From: an uncultured Duncaniella sp.
GTDB taxonomy: Bacteria > Bacteroidota > Bacteroidia > Bacteroidales > Muribaculaceae
DNA length: 36,995 bases
Assembly (NCBI RefSeq): GCF_910577345.1
Contig: NZ_CAJTMT010000031.1
Location: 1-36,995 of the forward strand
Direction: 5' to 3'
How positions within the stretch are numbered: the stretch's first letter is position 1; each line of letters begins with the position of its first letter. Below are positions 7,321 through 17,200 of this stretch, one piece after another. The position numbers and the translations under genes were made by a program. A model generated the notes under the pieces. That model was not told the DNA's origin. It worked only from the letters and a program-made list of their open reading frames with translations, and ran no database searches.

Positions 7321-9144
7321 ATGAAGAAATTGATTTTGACCGGAGGATTCCTCCTCTCGATTCTATCGCTATACGCTGCGGATGTCTATGTAGCGCCGTC
7401 GGGCAGCGATGCCAACGACGGTAGTCAGGGTGCGCCTAAGGCCACCCTGACATCTGCGCTGCGTCAGGCACGCGAAATGCGCCGTCTCTCCGCTCTCGGT
7501 GTGGAGTCGGGCATAACAATCCATCTTGCCGAGGGTACATATAATGTATATGAACCGGTCTTTGTCCGTCCTGAGGACAGCGGTACACCGTCGTCCCCCA
7601 CGGTCATCACTTCCGATGGAGGTGCATGGCTTAGCGGCGGAGTGAAAATCGACGGATGGAAGCGTCAGGGCAAACTGATGGTTGCCGATGTTCCGCAGTT
7701 CAATGGCCGTCCTCTCGATTTCCGTCAGCTCTATGTCAACGGAAAGAAGGCAGTACGCGCGCGCGATGTCGAGGATTTCGAGAAGATGTATCGCATCATC
7801 AGCAACGACCCTGCCAATGAAGTGCTGTGGGTTCCTGCCGAGGCGGTTAAGAAAATCAAGAATGCACCATATCCCGAAATGGTACTTCATGAGATGTGGT
7901 GTATGGCGAATCTCCGTATCAAATCGATTGACATTCAGGGCGACAGCGCGGCTGTGCGTTTCCACAATCCTGAAAGCCGCATTCAGTTCGAGCATCCCTG
8001 GCCCCGCCCGATGGTGACGACCGACGGTCATAACTCCGCATTCTATCTGACAAACGCCAAGGAACTTCTCGACGTCCCCGGCGAATGGTATCACGACATC
8101 GACACACGCAAACTTTATTACTATCCTCTCCCCGGAGAGACGATTGAGGATGCGGTTGTCCCTGCCGTGGAGACACTTATGACAATCGAAGGCACTCTCG
8201 ACCGCCGTGTTGAGAATGTCAGAATCGAGAATATAGGCTTTGAATACACCACATGGATGCGTCCGTCCCTGATGGGGCATGTGCCTCTTCAGGCAGGCAT
8301 GTACATGACCGACGGCTATAAGATTAACCCCAAGATGGAGCGTCCGCAGAACCATAAGCTCGACAATCAGGGCTGGCTCGGCCGGCCGGCTTCGGCTGTG
8401 GTTGTCAAGGGTGCTTCCGACGTGGATTTCCTGAAATGCCGTTTCGAACACCTCGGTTCGTCGGGTCTCGACTATGAGTGGGGTACTGAGGGTGGTCTGA
8501 TTGAGGGTTGCCTCTTCCGCGACATTGCCGGCAACGGTATCGTGGTCGGAAACTTCAGCCCTGCTTCACACGAAACCCACCTTCCTTACGATCCTGCTGA
8601 CGGCCGTGAAGTATGCTCCGACCTTACAATCGCCAACAATCTTATTACCGATGTGACCAACGAGGACTGGGGCACGCTTGGCATCTGCGCCGGTTACGTC
8701 AAGGGTATCAACATCGAGCACAATGAGATAAATGATGTATCGTATAGCGGAATCAACCTCGGATGGGGCTGGACCCGCACGGTCAACTGTATGCGTAACA
8801 ACCGCGTGCACGCCAATCTCATCCATCACTACGCCAAACACATGTATGACGTGGCCGGTGTCTACACTCTCGGATCTCAACCCCACAGTTGGGTGACAGA
8901 GAACTGTGTGCGCGACATCTACGTCCCCGGCTATGCCCATGACCCTAACCACTGGTTCTATCTCTACACCGACGAAGGCTCATCGTTCATTAACGTCAAG
9001 GACAACTGGACGGAGGGTGAGAAGTATCTCCAGAATGCCAACGGTCCCGGCAATGTGTGGGAGAACAATGGCCCTGCGGTTGACGAAAAGATAAAGAACA
9101 ACGCAGGTCTGACCAAAGATTTCCAATATCTGAAATCTCTCTGA
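7321..9144 (+). CDS. GH141-like beta-helix hydrolase, probable RG-II alpha-L-fucosidase (BT1002-like)
   Basis: 607 residues with a signal peptide ending at LYAAD. The mature N-terminus, VYVAPSGSDANDG, is the usual opening of right-handed parallel beta-helix proteins, and repeated short coils with Asn-rich turns (IANNLITDVTNEDWG, IEHNEINDVSYSGINLG) continue to about residue 560. GH141 has this fold. The characterised member BT1002 is an alpha-L-fucosidase acting on chain A of RG-II and sits between GH127 and GH78, as here. I do not assign catalytic residues; candidate carboxylates lie in the WGTEGG and DEGSSF segments. The gap from GH127 is 68 bp with no clear promoter. A xylan-active GH141 is possible but does not fit the neighbours. 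Confidence 0.8.
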   Translation: MKKLILTGGFLLSILSLYAADVYVAPSGSDANDGSQGAPKATLTSALRQAREMRRLSALGVESGITIHLAEGTYNVYEPVFVRPEDSGTPSSPTVITSDGGAWLSGGVKIDGWKRQGKLMVADVPQFNGRPLDFRQLYVNGKKAVRARDVEDFEKMYRIISNDPANEVLWVPAEAVKKIKNAPYPEMVLHEMWCMANLRIKSIDIQGDSAAVRFHNPESRIQFEHPWPRPMVTTDGHNSAFYLTNAKELLDVPGEWYHDIDTRKLYYYPLPGETIEDAVVPAVETLMTIEGTLDRRVENVRIENIGFEYTTWMRPSLMGHVPLQAGMYMTDGYKINPKMERPQNHKLDNQGWLGRPASAVVVKGASDVDFLKCRFEHLGSSGLDYEWGTEGGLIEGCLFRDIAGNGIVVGNFSPASHETHLPYDPADGREVCSDLTIANNLITDVTNEDWGTLGICAGYVKGINIEHNEINDVSYSGINLGWGWTRTVNCMRNNRVHANLIHHYAKHMYDVAGVYTLGSQPHSWVTENCVRDIYVPGYAHDPNHWFYLYTDEGSSFINVKDNWTEGEKYLQNANGPGNVWENNGPAVDEKIKNNAGLTKDFQYLKSL

Positions 9145-9235
9145 CAACAGAATCACGGGTAGGCTCTCCGGCAACCCTTGATTTCTCCATACACCTTATA
9201 TAATATTCTGCAAAAACTTACCGCAAAATAGAAAC

Positions 9236-11437
9236 ATGAAAAAAAGAGTGTCCACTCTCCTTGCTGCAGCTGCTTTCGGACTTGCAGCCTCCGCACAGAC
9301 CTGGATATGGTATCCCGGTGACTATGAAATATGGCTCGGAAACCGGATGAACAACAACCGTACGGAACGCGGAGCCTTCTTCCCTCCGTTCTGGAAAACC
9401 GACAGCCATTATGTCACGGTTGAGTTCAGCAAAGACCTCGATCTCCCGCAGGATGAGGAAATCGTCATTGCGGCTGAGGGAAAATACAATGTGAAGCTCG
9501 ATGGCAAGCTCCAGTTCGGACAACCCTCGAAATTCACCATCCCTGCCGGCAAGCACAAGCTTAATATAAAGGTGTGGAACCAGTCCACCCCTCCGGCGCT
9601 CTATGTCAAGGGTAAGAATGTGAACACCGACCCGACATGGAAGGTGACAAACGAGGACAAGGAGTGGATTGACGAGAGCGGAAAGGCAAGCGACACCTCT
9701 GCCACAACCTACGCTCTTGCAGGTTACTGGAACTTTGACAATATCAAGAATCCGCCGTCAAGCTTCTACCTGAAACTTGAACCGATGGACTATGTGGCCG
9801 TCGAGCAGAAGACTGCCGACGGCGGTCGTCTATATGACTTCGGCAAAGAGACATTCGGACGCATCGTCATCAAGAAACCTGTCGGAAACGGTGTTGTCAA
9901 TATATATTATGGTGAAAGTCCCGAAGAGGCACTCGACATCGAGAAGTGTGAGACACTCGACAAGATCGGTTTCTCTGACGGTATGGTCATTGACCTTGCC
10001 ACAAACGAGGTCTGCGAACAGGCCGGAAACTATACCCTCGACAATTCCAAGGCTTTCCGCTATGTCTATGTCGCACCCGAAGAGGGGGTGAACTTCGAGG
10101 ATATAGCCATGCTCTATGAGTATGCCCCCGTGGAATACCGTGGCTCGTTCAAGTGCAGCGACCCCGAAATCAACAAAATCTGGGATGTTGGTGCCTACAC
10201 CATGCACCTCACCACCCGCGAATTCTTCATCGACGGCATCAAACGTGACCGTTGGGTGTGGAGCGGTGACGCCGTGCAGAGCTATCTCATGAACTACTAT
10301 CTCTTCTTTGATAGCCCCACTGTCAAGCGAACCACCCGTCTGCTCCGTGGCAAGGACCCTGTGACAGCCCATATCAATACCATCATGGACTATACACTCT
10401 ATTGGTTCATCGGTATTTATGACTATTATCTCTACACAGGCGACACTGAGTTTGTCAAGGAAATTTATCCCAAGATGCAGACCATGATGGACTATGTCCT
10501 TGGCCGCACCAACAAGGACGGTATGCTTGAGGGCATGACCGGCGACTGGGTGTTTGTCGATTGGGCAGATTTCCCCATGAGCAAGCAGGGTGCGCTCTCG
10601 TTCGAGCAGATTCTTCTCTGCAAAAGCCTTGAAACCATGAAGCTCTGCGCAGACATCGTAGGTGATAAGGCTGATGCAAAGCGTTATGGAACTCTTGCTA
10701 CCGACCTTCGCGACAAACTCCTCCCGACTTTCTGGGATGAATCGCGTCAGGCTCTCGTCCATAATGTCGAGAATGGCAAGAAGAGCGACCAGGTCAACAA
10801 GTTCGCCAACATGTTCGCAATCAATTTTGACTACCTCGATGAGCCGACCACTGCTTCAGTGATGAAAAATGTGATGCTCAATCCCGAAGTTCCCGCCATC
10901 ACCACCCCTTACATGCGTTTCTATGAACTGGAATCACTGTGTGATCAGGGATTGCAGAAGCAGGTGCTCAAGGAGATGAAGGACTATTGGGGAGGTATGC
11001 TCCGCGAGGGTGCCACCTCATTCTGGGAAAAGTATAACCCTGAGGATAAGGGCACACAGCACCTTGCCATGTATGGCCGTCCCTACGGCAAGAGCCTCTG
11101 TCACGCCTGGGGTGCAAGCCCGATTTATCTGCTTGGCAAATATTTCCTTGGTGTCAAACCGATTAAGCCCGGCTACAAGGAATTTTCAATCACTCCAGAC
11201 CTTGGAGGGCTGAAATGGATGGAGGGAACCGTCCCGACCCCCAACGGCGAGATTTCACTCTACATGAATGACCGTGAAATCAAGGTTAAGGCGAGCGAAG
11301 GCAAGGGCTACATCAATTTCAAGTCCGCCAAACTGCCCAAATCCAGCAGCGGTAAAGTTGAGAAGACCGGCGACAAGAGCTACCGCGTCTATATCGACAC
11401 TGATAAGGAAATCACCATTAAATATAAGGAAGTATGA
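9236..11437 (+). CDS. GH78 alpha-L-rhamnosidase (BT1001-like)
   Basis: 733 residues with a signal peptide ending SAQ (1-21). The mature start WIWYPGDYEIWLG opens the N-terminal beta-sandwich domains. The (alpha/alpha)6 barrel begins near residue 310 and contains DGIKRDRWVWSGD, the GH78 DxxxRxRxxWxGD signature. The general acid is Asp338 here, where many GH78 enzymes have Glu in DCPQRE. The likely base is Glu598 in SFWEKY. From memory, the BT1001 catalytic residues are D335 and E595; the constant offset of three supports orthology. BT1001 cleaves the rhamnose-apiose linkage shared by RG-II chains A and B. The stop codon overlaps the next start (ATGA at 11434-11437), so translation of the two is probably coupled. 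Confidence 0.92.
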   Translation: MKKRVSTLLAAAAFGLAASAQTWIWYPGDYEIWLGNRMNNNRTERGAFFPPFWKTDSHYVTVEFSKDLDLPQDEEIVIAAEGKYNVKLDGKLQFGQPSKFTIPAGKHKLNIKVWNQSTPPALYVKGKNVNTDPTWKVTNEDKEWIDESGKASDTSATTYALAGYWNFDNIKNPPSSFYLKLEPMDYVAVEQKTADGGRLYDFGKETFGRIVIKKPVGNGVVNIYYGESPEEALDIEKCETLDKIGFSDGMVIDLATNEVCEQAGNYTLDNSKAFRYVYVAPEEGVNFEDIAMLYEYAPVEYRGSFKCSDPEINKIWDVGAYTMHLTTREFFIDGIKRDRWVWSGDAVQSYLMNYYLFFDSPTVKRTTRLLRGKDPVTAHINTIMDYTLYWFIGIYDYYLYTGDTEFVKEIYPKMQTMMDYVLGRTNKDGMLEGMTGDWVFVDWADFPMSKQGALSFEQILLCKSLETMKLCADIVGDKADAKRYGTLATDLRDKLLPTFWDESRQALVHNVENGKKSDQVNKFANMFAINFDYLDEPTTASVMKNVMLNPEVPAITTPYMRFYELESLCDQGLQKQVLKEMKDYWGGMLREGATSFWEKYNPEDKGTQHLAMYGRPYGKSLCHAWGASPIYLLGKYFLGVKPIKPGYKEFSITPDLGGLKWMEGTVPTPNGEISLYMNDREIKVKASEGKGYINFKSAKLPKSSSGKVEKTGDKSYRVYIDTDKEITIKYKEV

Positions 11438-14130
11438 AGCGATTGGTAAGATATGTGATGGCGATGCTTGTCGCCGTCCTGGCTTGGAGTTGCAGCAGCC
11501 GTCAGACAGTGGCTCTGCAATATCCCGACGATGCCTCCAACCGTATGAAATTCGCGGCCGAGCATCTGACAGCCGGACTTGAAAGCAAAGGTTTCAATGT
11601 CGTCCCGGCAAGCGAGGCCGGTGAGGGTGTGAAAATCATCCGCCTTTCGGAAGCGGCTGACAGCGTGGGTCCTAAAGAGGGTTTCACAATCACGACTGTC
11701 GACAATATCATTGATGTCCGTGGTAATGACGGCTCCGGTGTCATCTACGGATGCCGTGAGCTTATAGACCGCGTCGAGATGGACGGCAACCTCGACAATC
11801 TGCCGTCGAATATCACCGACGCGCCTGAAATGGTGCTTCGCGGTGCCTGCGTTGGTGTCCAGAAACCCTATCTTCTGCCCGGCCGCAGTGTCTACGAATA
11901 CCCTTACACCTCTGAAAACTTCCCTTGGTTCTACGATAAGGAACTTTGGATAAAGTATCTCGACATGCTCGTCGAGAACCGCATGAACTCCCTCTATCTC
12001 TGGAACGGTCATCCTTTCGCATCGCTTGTGAAACTGGAGGACTATCCCTTTGCCGTCGAGGTTGACGACGAAACATTCAAAAAGAATGAGGAAATGTTCT
12101 CATTCCTGACAACCGAGGCCGACAAACGCGGTATTTTCGTGATTCAGATGTTCTACAACATCCTGCTATCCAAACCCTTTGCCGAACACTACGGTATGAA
12201 GACCCAGGACCGCAACCGCCCCATCACGCCTCTTGTCAGCGACTACACCCGCAAGAGCGTGGCTGCTTTCATCGAGAAGTATCCCAACGTTGGCCTCCTC
12301 GTGTGTCTCGGTGAAGCTATGGATACCTATGAGGATGATGTCGTATGGTTCACGGAGACAATCATCCCCGGTGTGAAGGACGGTCTTGCGAAGCTTGGCC
12401 GCACCGATGAGCCTCCGTTGCTTCTGCGTGCCCACGACACAGACTGCAAGGCTGTCATGGATGCAGCCCTTCCCCTCTACAAGAATCTTTACACGATGCA
12501 TAAATACAACGGTGAGTCGCTGACCACCTACGAGCCCCGCGGCCCGTGGACTGAAATCCACCGCAGCCTCAGCTCGCTCGGAAGTGTGCATATCAGCAAT
12601 GTCCACATCCTCGCCAACCTTGAACCGTGGCGCTGGAGCTCACCCGATTTCATTCAGAAGGCCGTGACAGCCATGCACGATGTGCATGGTGCCAACGCTC
12701 TCCATCTTTATCCCCAGGCCTCCTACTGGGATTGGCCATATTCGGCCGACAGCATCGCCGGAGGAGGAAGGGAACTTCAGCTGGTCCGCGACAGCACCTG
12801 GTATGAAGGGTGGGGACGCTATGCGTGGAACTGCCGCCGTGACCGTCAGGATGAAATCAAGTATTGGAACCACCGTTTCGCCCGCACCTACGGTCTGGGC
12901 AACGACAAGGGTGCCGACATCCGCGAGGCCTTCGAGGAATCAGGTGAAATCGCGCCCAAACTCCTGCGCCGTTTCGGCATCACCGAAGGCAACCGTCAGA
13001 CCCTGCTCCTTGGCATGTTCATGAGCCAGCTTGTCAATCCTTACAAATACACCATCTACCCCGGATTCTACGAAAGCTGTGGACCGGAGGGTGAGAAGCT
13101 GATTGAATTCGTCGAGAAAGAGCATAAGGGGAAATCACATGTAGGCGAACTTCCCCTCGACATCACCGCACAGTGTGTGGCCCACGGCGACAAGGCTGTC
13201 GAGGCCATCAAGCGTGTCGGTGGAAAAGTGAATGCCAACAGCGAGGAATTCGAACGTCTTGCCAACGACATGGAGTGCTACCGTCTCTTCGCCTACGCTT
13301 TCGACCGCAAGGTAAAAGCCGCTCAGAAGGTTCTCGACTACCAGTGGACAAAGGACCTTTCGAACCTTGATGCCGCCGTGCCTCTGATGGAGGAGAGCCT
13401 TGACTACTACAAGCAGCTCGTCGACCGCACAAAAGGCACATATCGTTACGCCAACAGTATGCAGACCACCATGCGCCGTATTCCCTTTGCCGGTGACGAC
13501 GGCAAGAACAAGACATGGGAGGAGATGCTCGTTCACTATCAGGCCGAACTTGACAACTTCAAGAACAACCTTGCTACCCTTAAGGACAAGGCTGCCGGCA
13601 AGATTTCTGATAAACCGGCTGAAATCAAGCCTCTTGCCGATGCCAACGTGAAGGTCAACGGTCCGTGGAAGCGCGTCAAGCTTGCAGAGGGCGCTTCGCT
13701 CCTCGAAAACATGCCCGATGCAACCGTTGCCGGTATCGCTCCCGAGCTTGAAGGTCTTACCGCTTTCCGCGTCAACGGCGATAAGCAGCGCAATGATGGT
13801 ACTGAGCTGACCTTCGAGAATGCAGAACCTGTCAAACTTCTTGTTGCCTACTTCAAGGATGACCAGAAGAAATATGCCAAGGCTCCCAAACTTGAAACCG
13901 ACGCGACAGCCAATGAGTATGGTCAGGCCGAACCTGTCCTGATAAGCGCTATCCATCTTGACAAGATGCCCCTTGCCAATATCCATGCCTACAGCTTCGC
14001 TCCAGGCAAACATTCGCTTAATCTCCCCAAGGGCTATGCGCTTGTGCTCGGATTCACTTCCGACAACATCACTCCCCGCAATGCAGCACTCGCCGGTGAG
14101 GATGAGGCTATGGACTGGTTGTTCTATTAA
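11434..14130 (+). CDS. GH138 alpha-D-galacturonidase, lipoprotein (BT0997-like)
   Basis: 898 residues. The N-terminus ends in LAWSC with Cys20, a lipobox, so this is a probable lipoprotein; the residues after the Cys are not acidic, so there is no surface-export tag. Residues about 25-120 form a small alpha/beta domain like those preceding GH20 and GH115 barrels. The catalytic barrel follows, with Glu294 in LLVCLGEAMDTYEDD and Glu361 in KYNGESL. I recall E294 and E361 as the catalytic pair of the GH138 enzyme BPA0997, so the numbering agrees exactly. GH138 removes alpha-linked galacturonic acid from RG-II chain A. The gene overlaps GH78 by 4 bp. The 119 bp after it hold a perfect inverted repeat. 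Confidence 0.9.
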   Translation: MKRLVRYVMAMLVAVLAWSCSSRQTVALQYPDDASNRMKFAAEHLTAGLESKGFNVVPASEAGEGVKIIRLSEAADSVGPKEGFTITTVDNIIDVRGNDGSGVIYGCRELIDRVEMDGNLDNLPSNITDAPEMVLRGACVGVQKPYLLPGRSVYEYPYTSENFPWFYDKELWIKYLDMLVENRMNSLYLWNGHPFASLVKLEDYPFAVEVDDETFKKNEEMFSFLTTEADKRGIFVIQMFYNILLSKPFAEHYGMKTQDRNRPITPLVSDYTRKSVAAFIEKYPNVGLLVCLGEAMDTYEDDVVWFTETIIPGVKDGLAKLGRTDEPPLLLRAHDTDCKAVMDAALPLYKNLYTMHKYNGESLTTYEPRGPWTEIHRSLSSLGSVHISNVHILANLEPWRWSSPDFIQKAVTAMHDVHGANALHLYPQASYWDWPYSADSIAGGGRELQLVRDSTWYEGWGRYAWNCRRDRQDEIKYWNHRFARTYGLGNDKGADIREAFEESGEIAPKLLRRFGITEGNRQTLLLGMFMSQLVNPYKYTIYPGFYESCGPEGEKLIEFVEKEHKGKSHVGELPLDITAQCVAHGDKAVEAIKRVGGKVNANSEEFERLANDMECYRLFAYAFDRKVKAAQKVLDYQWTKDLSNLDAAVPLMEESLDYYKQLVDRTKGTYRYANSMQTTMRRIPFAGDDGKNKTWEEMLVHYQAELDNFKNNLATLKDKAAGKISDKPAEIKPLADANVKVNGPWKRVKLAEGASLLENMPDATVAGIAPELEGLTAFRVNGDKQRNDGTELTFENAEPVKLLVAYFKDDQKKYAKAPKLETDATANEYGQAEPVLISAIHLDKMPLANIHAYSFAPGKHSLNLPKGYALVLGFTSDNITPRNAALAGEDEAMDWLFY

Positions 14131-14145
14131 AAATTTATAATCATC

Positions 14146-14235
14146 TGTAGGGACGCGCTGTAGCGCGTATGCCCGATAAAATACATTAATCGGTGCATTT
14201 TTCATTTGGCATACGCGCTACAGCGCGTCCCTACA
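14146..14235. repeat. Perfect 28-bp inverted repeat (MITE- or REP-like)
   Basis: The arms 14146-14173 and 14208-14235 are exact reverse complements (outer ends TGTAGGGACGCGC and GCGCGTCCCTACA), separated by a 34-bp AT-rich centre. Each arm is itself nearly palindromic (ACGCGCT-GT-AGCGCGT), so it can form nested hairpins. The element fills most of the gap between GH138 and GH137-GH2, ending 14 bp before the latter's start codon. It encodes nothing. It is probably a non-autonomous interspersed repeat; as RNA it would form a very stable stem inside the operon. No U-tract follows, so it is not a classical terminator. Confidence 0.9.
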
Positions 14236-14249
14236 AACCAACAGTATAT

Positions 14250-17200
14250 ATGAAACGATTATTTTCCTTAATGGCTGTTGCGCTGCTGTCGTGGTCATCG
14301 CTGACCGCGCAGCGTCATGTAAGTCAGGAGCGTATGGCCGATGTCTATAAGGAAGCGCGTACACCTTATAAATATGGTCTTGTCGTCGCTCCGCACGACA
14401 ACAATCATAAGATTGACTGCCCGACAGTGTTCCGCGAAGGTGACAAGTGGTATATGACCTACGTTGTCTACAACGGTCGCAGCGGACAGGATGGCCGTGG
14501 CTACGAGACATGGATTGCCGAGAGCGAGAACCTCCTCGAATGGACCACCCTCGGGCGCATCCTTGCCTATTCCGACACGGGTTGGGACCGCAATCAGCGT
14601 GGCGGTTTCCCCGGACTCATCGATATGGAGTGGGGTGGAAGCTACGCAATCAACCGCTATAAAGGAAAATGCTGGATGACATATATCGGCGGTGAGGGTA
14701 CAGGCTATGAGGCTGTAAACGCACCTCTTGCTGTCGGTCTCGCATGGACAAAAGGAAGTCCCGCGACAGCCCATCTTTGGAACACTTTTGACAAGCCGAT
14801 ACTTTCAATCACCGACAAGGATGTCCAGTGGTGGGAAGCGTTGACAGAATACAAAAGCACCATTTACGAGGATCCGAAAAAGACCCTCGGTTCACGTTTT
14901 GTGATGTATTACAACGCCGGTGGTATCAATCCCGAAACCGGCATGAAGGGTGAGCGCATAGGCATTGCCCTTTCGGACAATATGACCAAATGGCGCAGAT
15001 ATGAGGGAAATCCTGTCTTCACCCATGAGGCACAGGGAACAATCACCGGCGACGCTCAGATTGTGAAGATGGGCGACGTCTACGTGATGTTCTATTTCTC
15101 AGCTTTCAATCCCTCGCGCAGCTATAAGGCGTTCAACACCTTTGCTTGCAGCTATGACCTCGTCACATGGGATGACTGGGAAGGAAGCGACCTTATCTAC
15201 CCGACAAAGGAATTCGACGAACTCTTCGCCCATAAGAGCTATCTTGTGAAACACGATGGTGTTGTCTATCACTTCTATTGTGCCGTCAACAACGCCGATC
15301 AGCGCGGTATAGCCGTGGCTACGAGCAAGCCGATGGGCCGTTCGGCTGTCCGTTTTCCCGAACGTCCCGCCACCGGTCGCCGTGGCCACCTCAGTCTGAA
15401 CAAAGGCTGGTCGACATGGCTCGGCGATGACAAGACAACAATGAAGACCGTCGATGTCCCCCACAACTGGGATGACTACTACGGTTACCGTCAGTTGACC
15501 CACGGCAACCTCCACGGAAATGCCGGATATGTGCGTGACTTCGACATGGGAACCCGCACTGACGGAAAACGTTACTTCATCAACTTTGAGGGCGTGGGAA
15601 CATACGCCAACATCAAGCTCAACGGCCATGACCTCGGCCGTCATCCTTCGGGCCGCACTTCGCTCACCCTCGATGTCACCGACTATCTGAATTTCGACGG
15701 CAAGAACACAATCGAAGTGATTGCAGAGCATCCCGAAATGATAGCCGACATGCCTTGGGTGTGTGGCGGTTGCTCTTCGGAATGGGGATTCAGCGAGGGT
15801 TCGCAGCCATTGGGAATTTTCCGTCCGGTAGAACTTGAAATCACCGATGAGGTCCGTGTAGAACCGTTCGGAGTGCATGTATGGAACAATGCAGCCTGCG
15901 ATTCAGTGTTCATTGAAACAGAAATCAAGAATTACGGTAAGAAAGCTGCTGAATTTGACTTCATCAACAAGTTCAGCAATGCGGATGGCCGTCAGATATT
16001 CCGCCTCACCGACAAACTGACACTTCAGCCCGGCGAGACAAAAATTGTGAAGCAAGCCTCTGCAATCGAGGATGCCCATCGTTGGAACACCGAGGATCCC
16101 TATCTCTATAAACTCTCCACAATGGTGAAGCGCAACGGCAAGACTGTCGAGGAGGTTGCGACACCCTACGGTATCCGCAACTTCTCGTGGCCTGTGAAGC
16201 GCAACGACGGCGACGGTCGCTTCTATCTCAACGGCAAGCCGGTGTTCATCAACGGTGTCTGCGAGTATGAGCATCAGTTCGGTCAGTCACATGCGTTCAG
16301 CGACGAGCAGGTGGCCGCGCGTGTCAAGCAGATTAAGAATGCAGGATTCAATTCGGTGCGCGATGCCCATCAGCCTCACAATCTCCGCTATCAGGAATAT
16401 TGGGACAAGGAAGGCATACTCTTCTGGCCGCAGTTCTCGGCCCATGTGTGGTATGACACCCCCGAATTCCGCGAGAATTTCAAGACCCTCCTGCGCCAAT
16501 GGGTGAAGGAGCGCAGAAATTCACCCTCAGTAGTGATGTGGGGTCTGCAGAACGAAAGCACCCTTCCGCGTGATTTCGCGCAGGAGTGTGCCGACATCAT
16601 CCGTGAGATGGACCCTATGGCGCGCGACATGCGTGTCATCACCACCTGCAACGGCGGAGAGGGAACCGACTGGAACGTCATCCAGAACTGGAGCGGAACA
16701 TACGGCGGCGATGTCAACAAGTATAATGAAGAGCTTGCCCGTCCCAATCAGCTTCTCAACGGTGAGTACGGCGCATGGCGCACACTCGGCTTCCACACCG
16801 AACCTGGTGAGTTCGAACCCAACGGCCCGTGGAGCGAGGAGCGTATGACCCAACTCATGGAAACCAAGCTCCGCCTTGCCGAACAGGCGCGTGACAGTGT
16901 CAGCGGTCACTACCAGTGGATCTACAGCAGCCATGACAATCCCGGTCGCCGTCAGCCCGACGAGGCTTATAGAAAAATCGACAAGGTCGGTCCGTTCAAC
17001 TACAAGGGTCTTGTAAGCCCGTGGGAGGAACCTGCGGACGTATATTATATGTATAAGTCCAACTATACCGACGCATCTACCGACCCCTTCGTGTATATCG
17101 CTTCCCATACATGGCCTGACCGTTTCAAGGAGGCCCGCAAGGCAACAATCGAGGTCTACAGCAACTGCGATTCCGTGCAGCTTTTCAACGATGCCGTTGA

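Noticed and set aside
5390..8451. Long antisense ORFs (286, 329 and 360 codons) opposite GH127 and GH141
   Set aside because: They lie opposite strongly supported genes, lack family features, and arise from biased third-position use in the sense genes. The same holds for the 354-codon ORF at 500-1564.
14193..14249. Upstream start for GH137-GH2
   Set aside because: It lies within the inverted repeat and would place 19 residues before a clear signal peptide.
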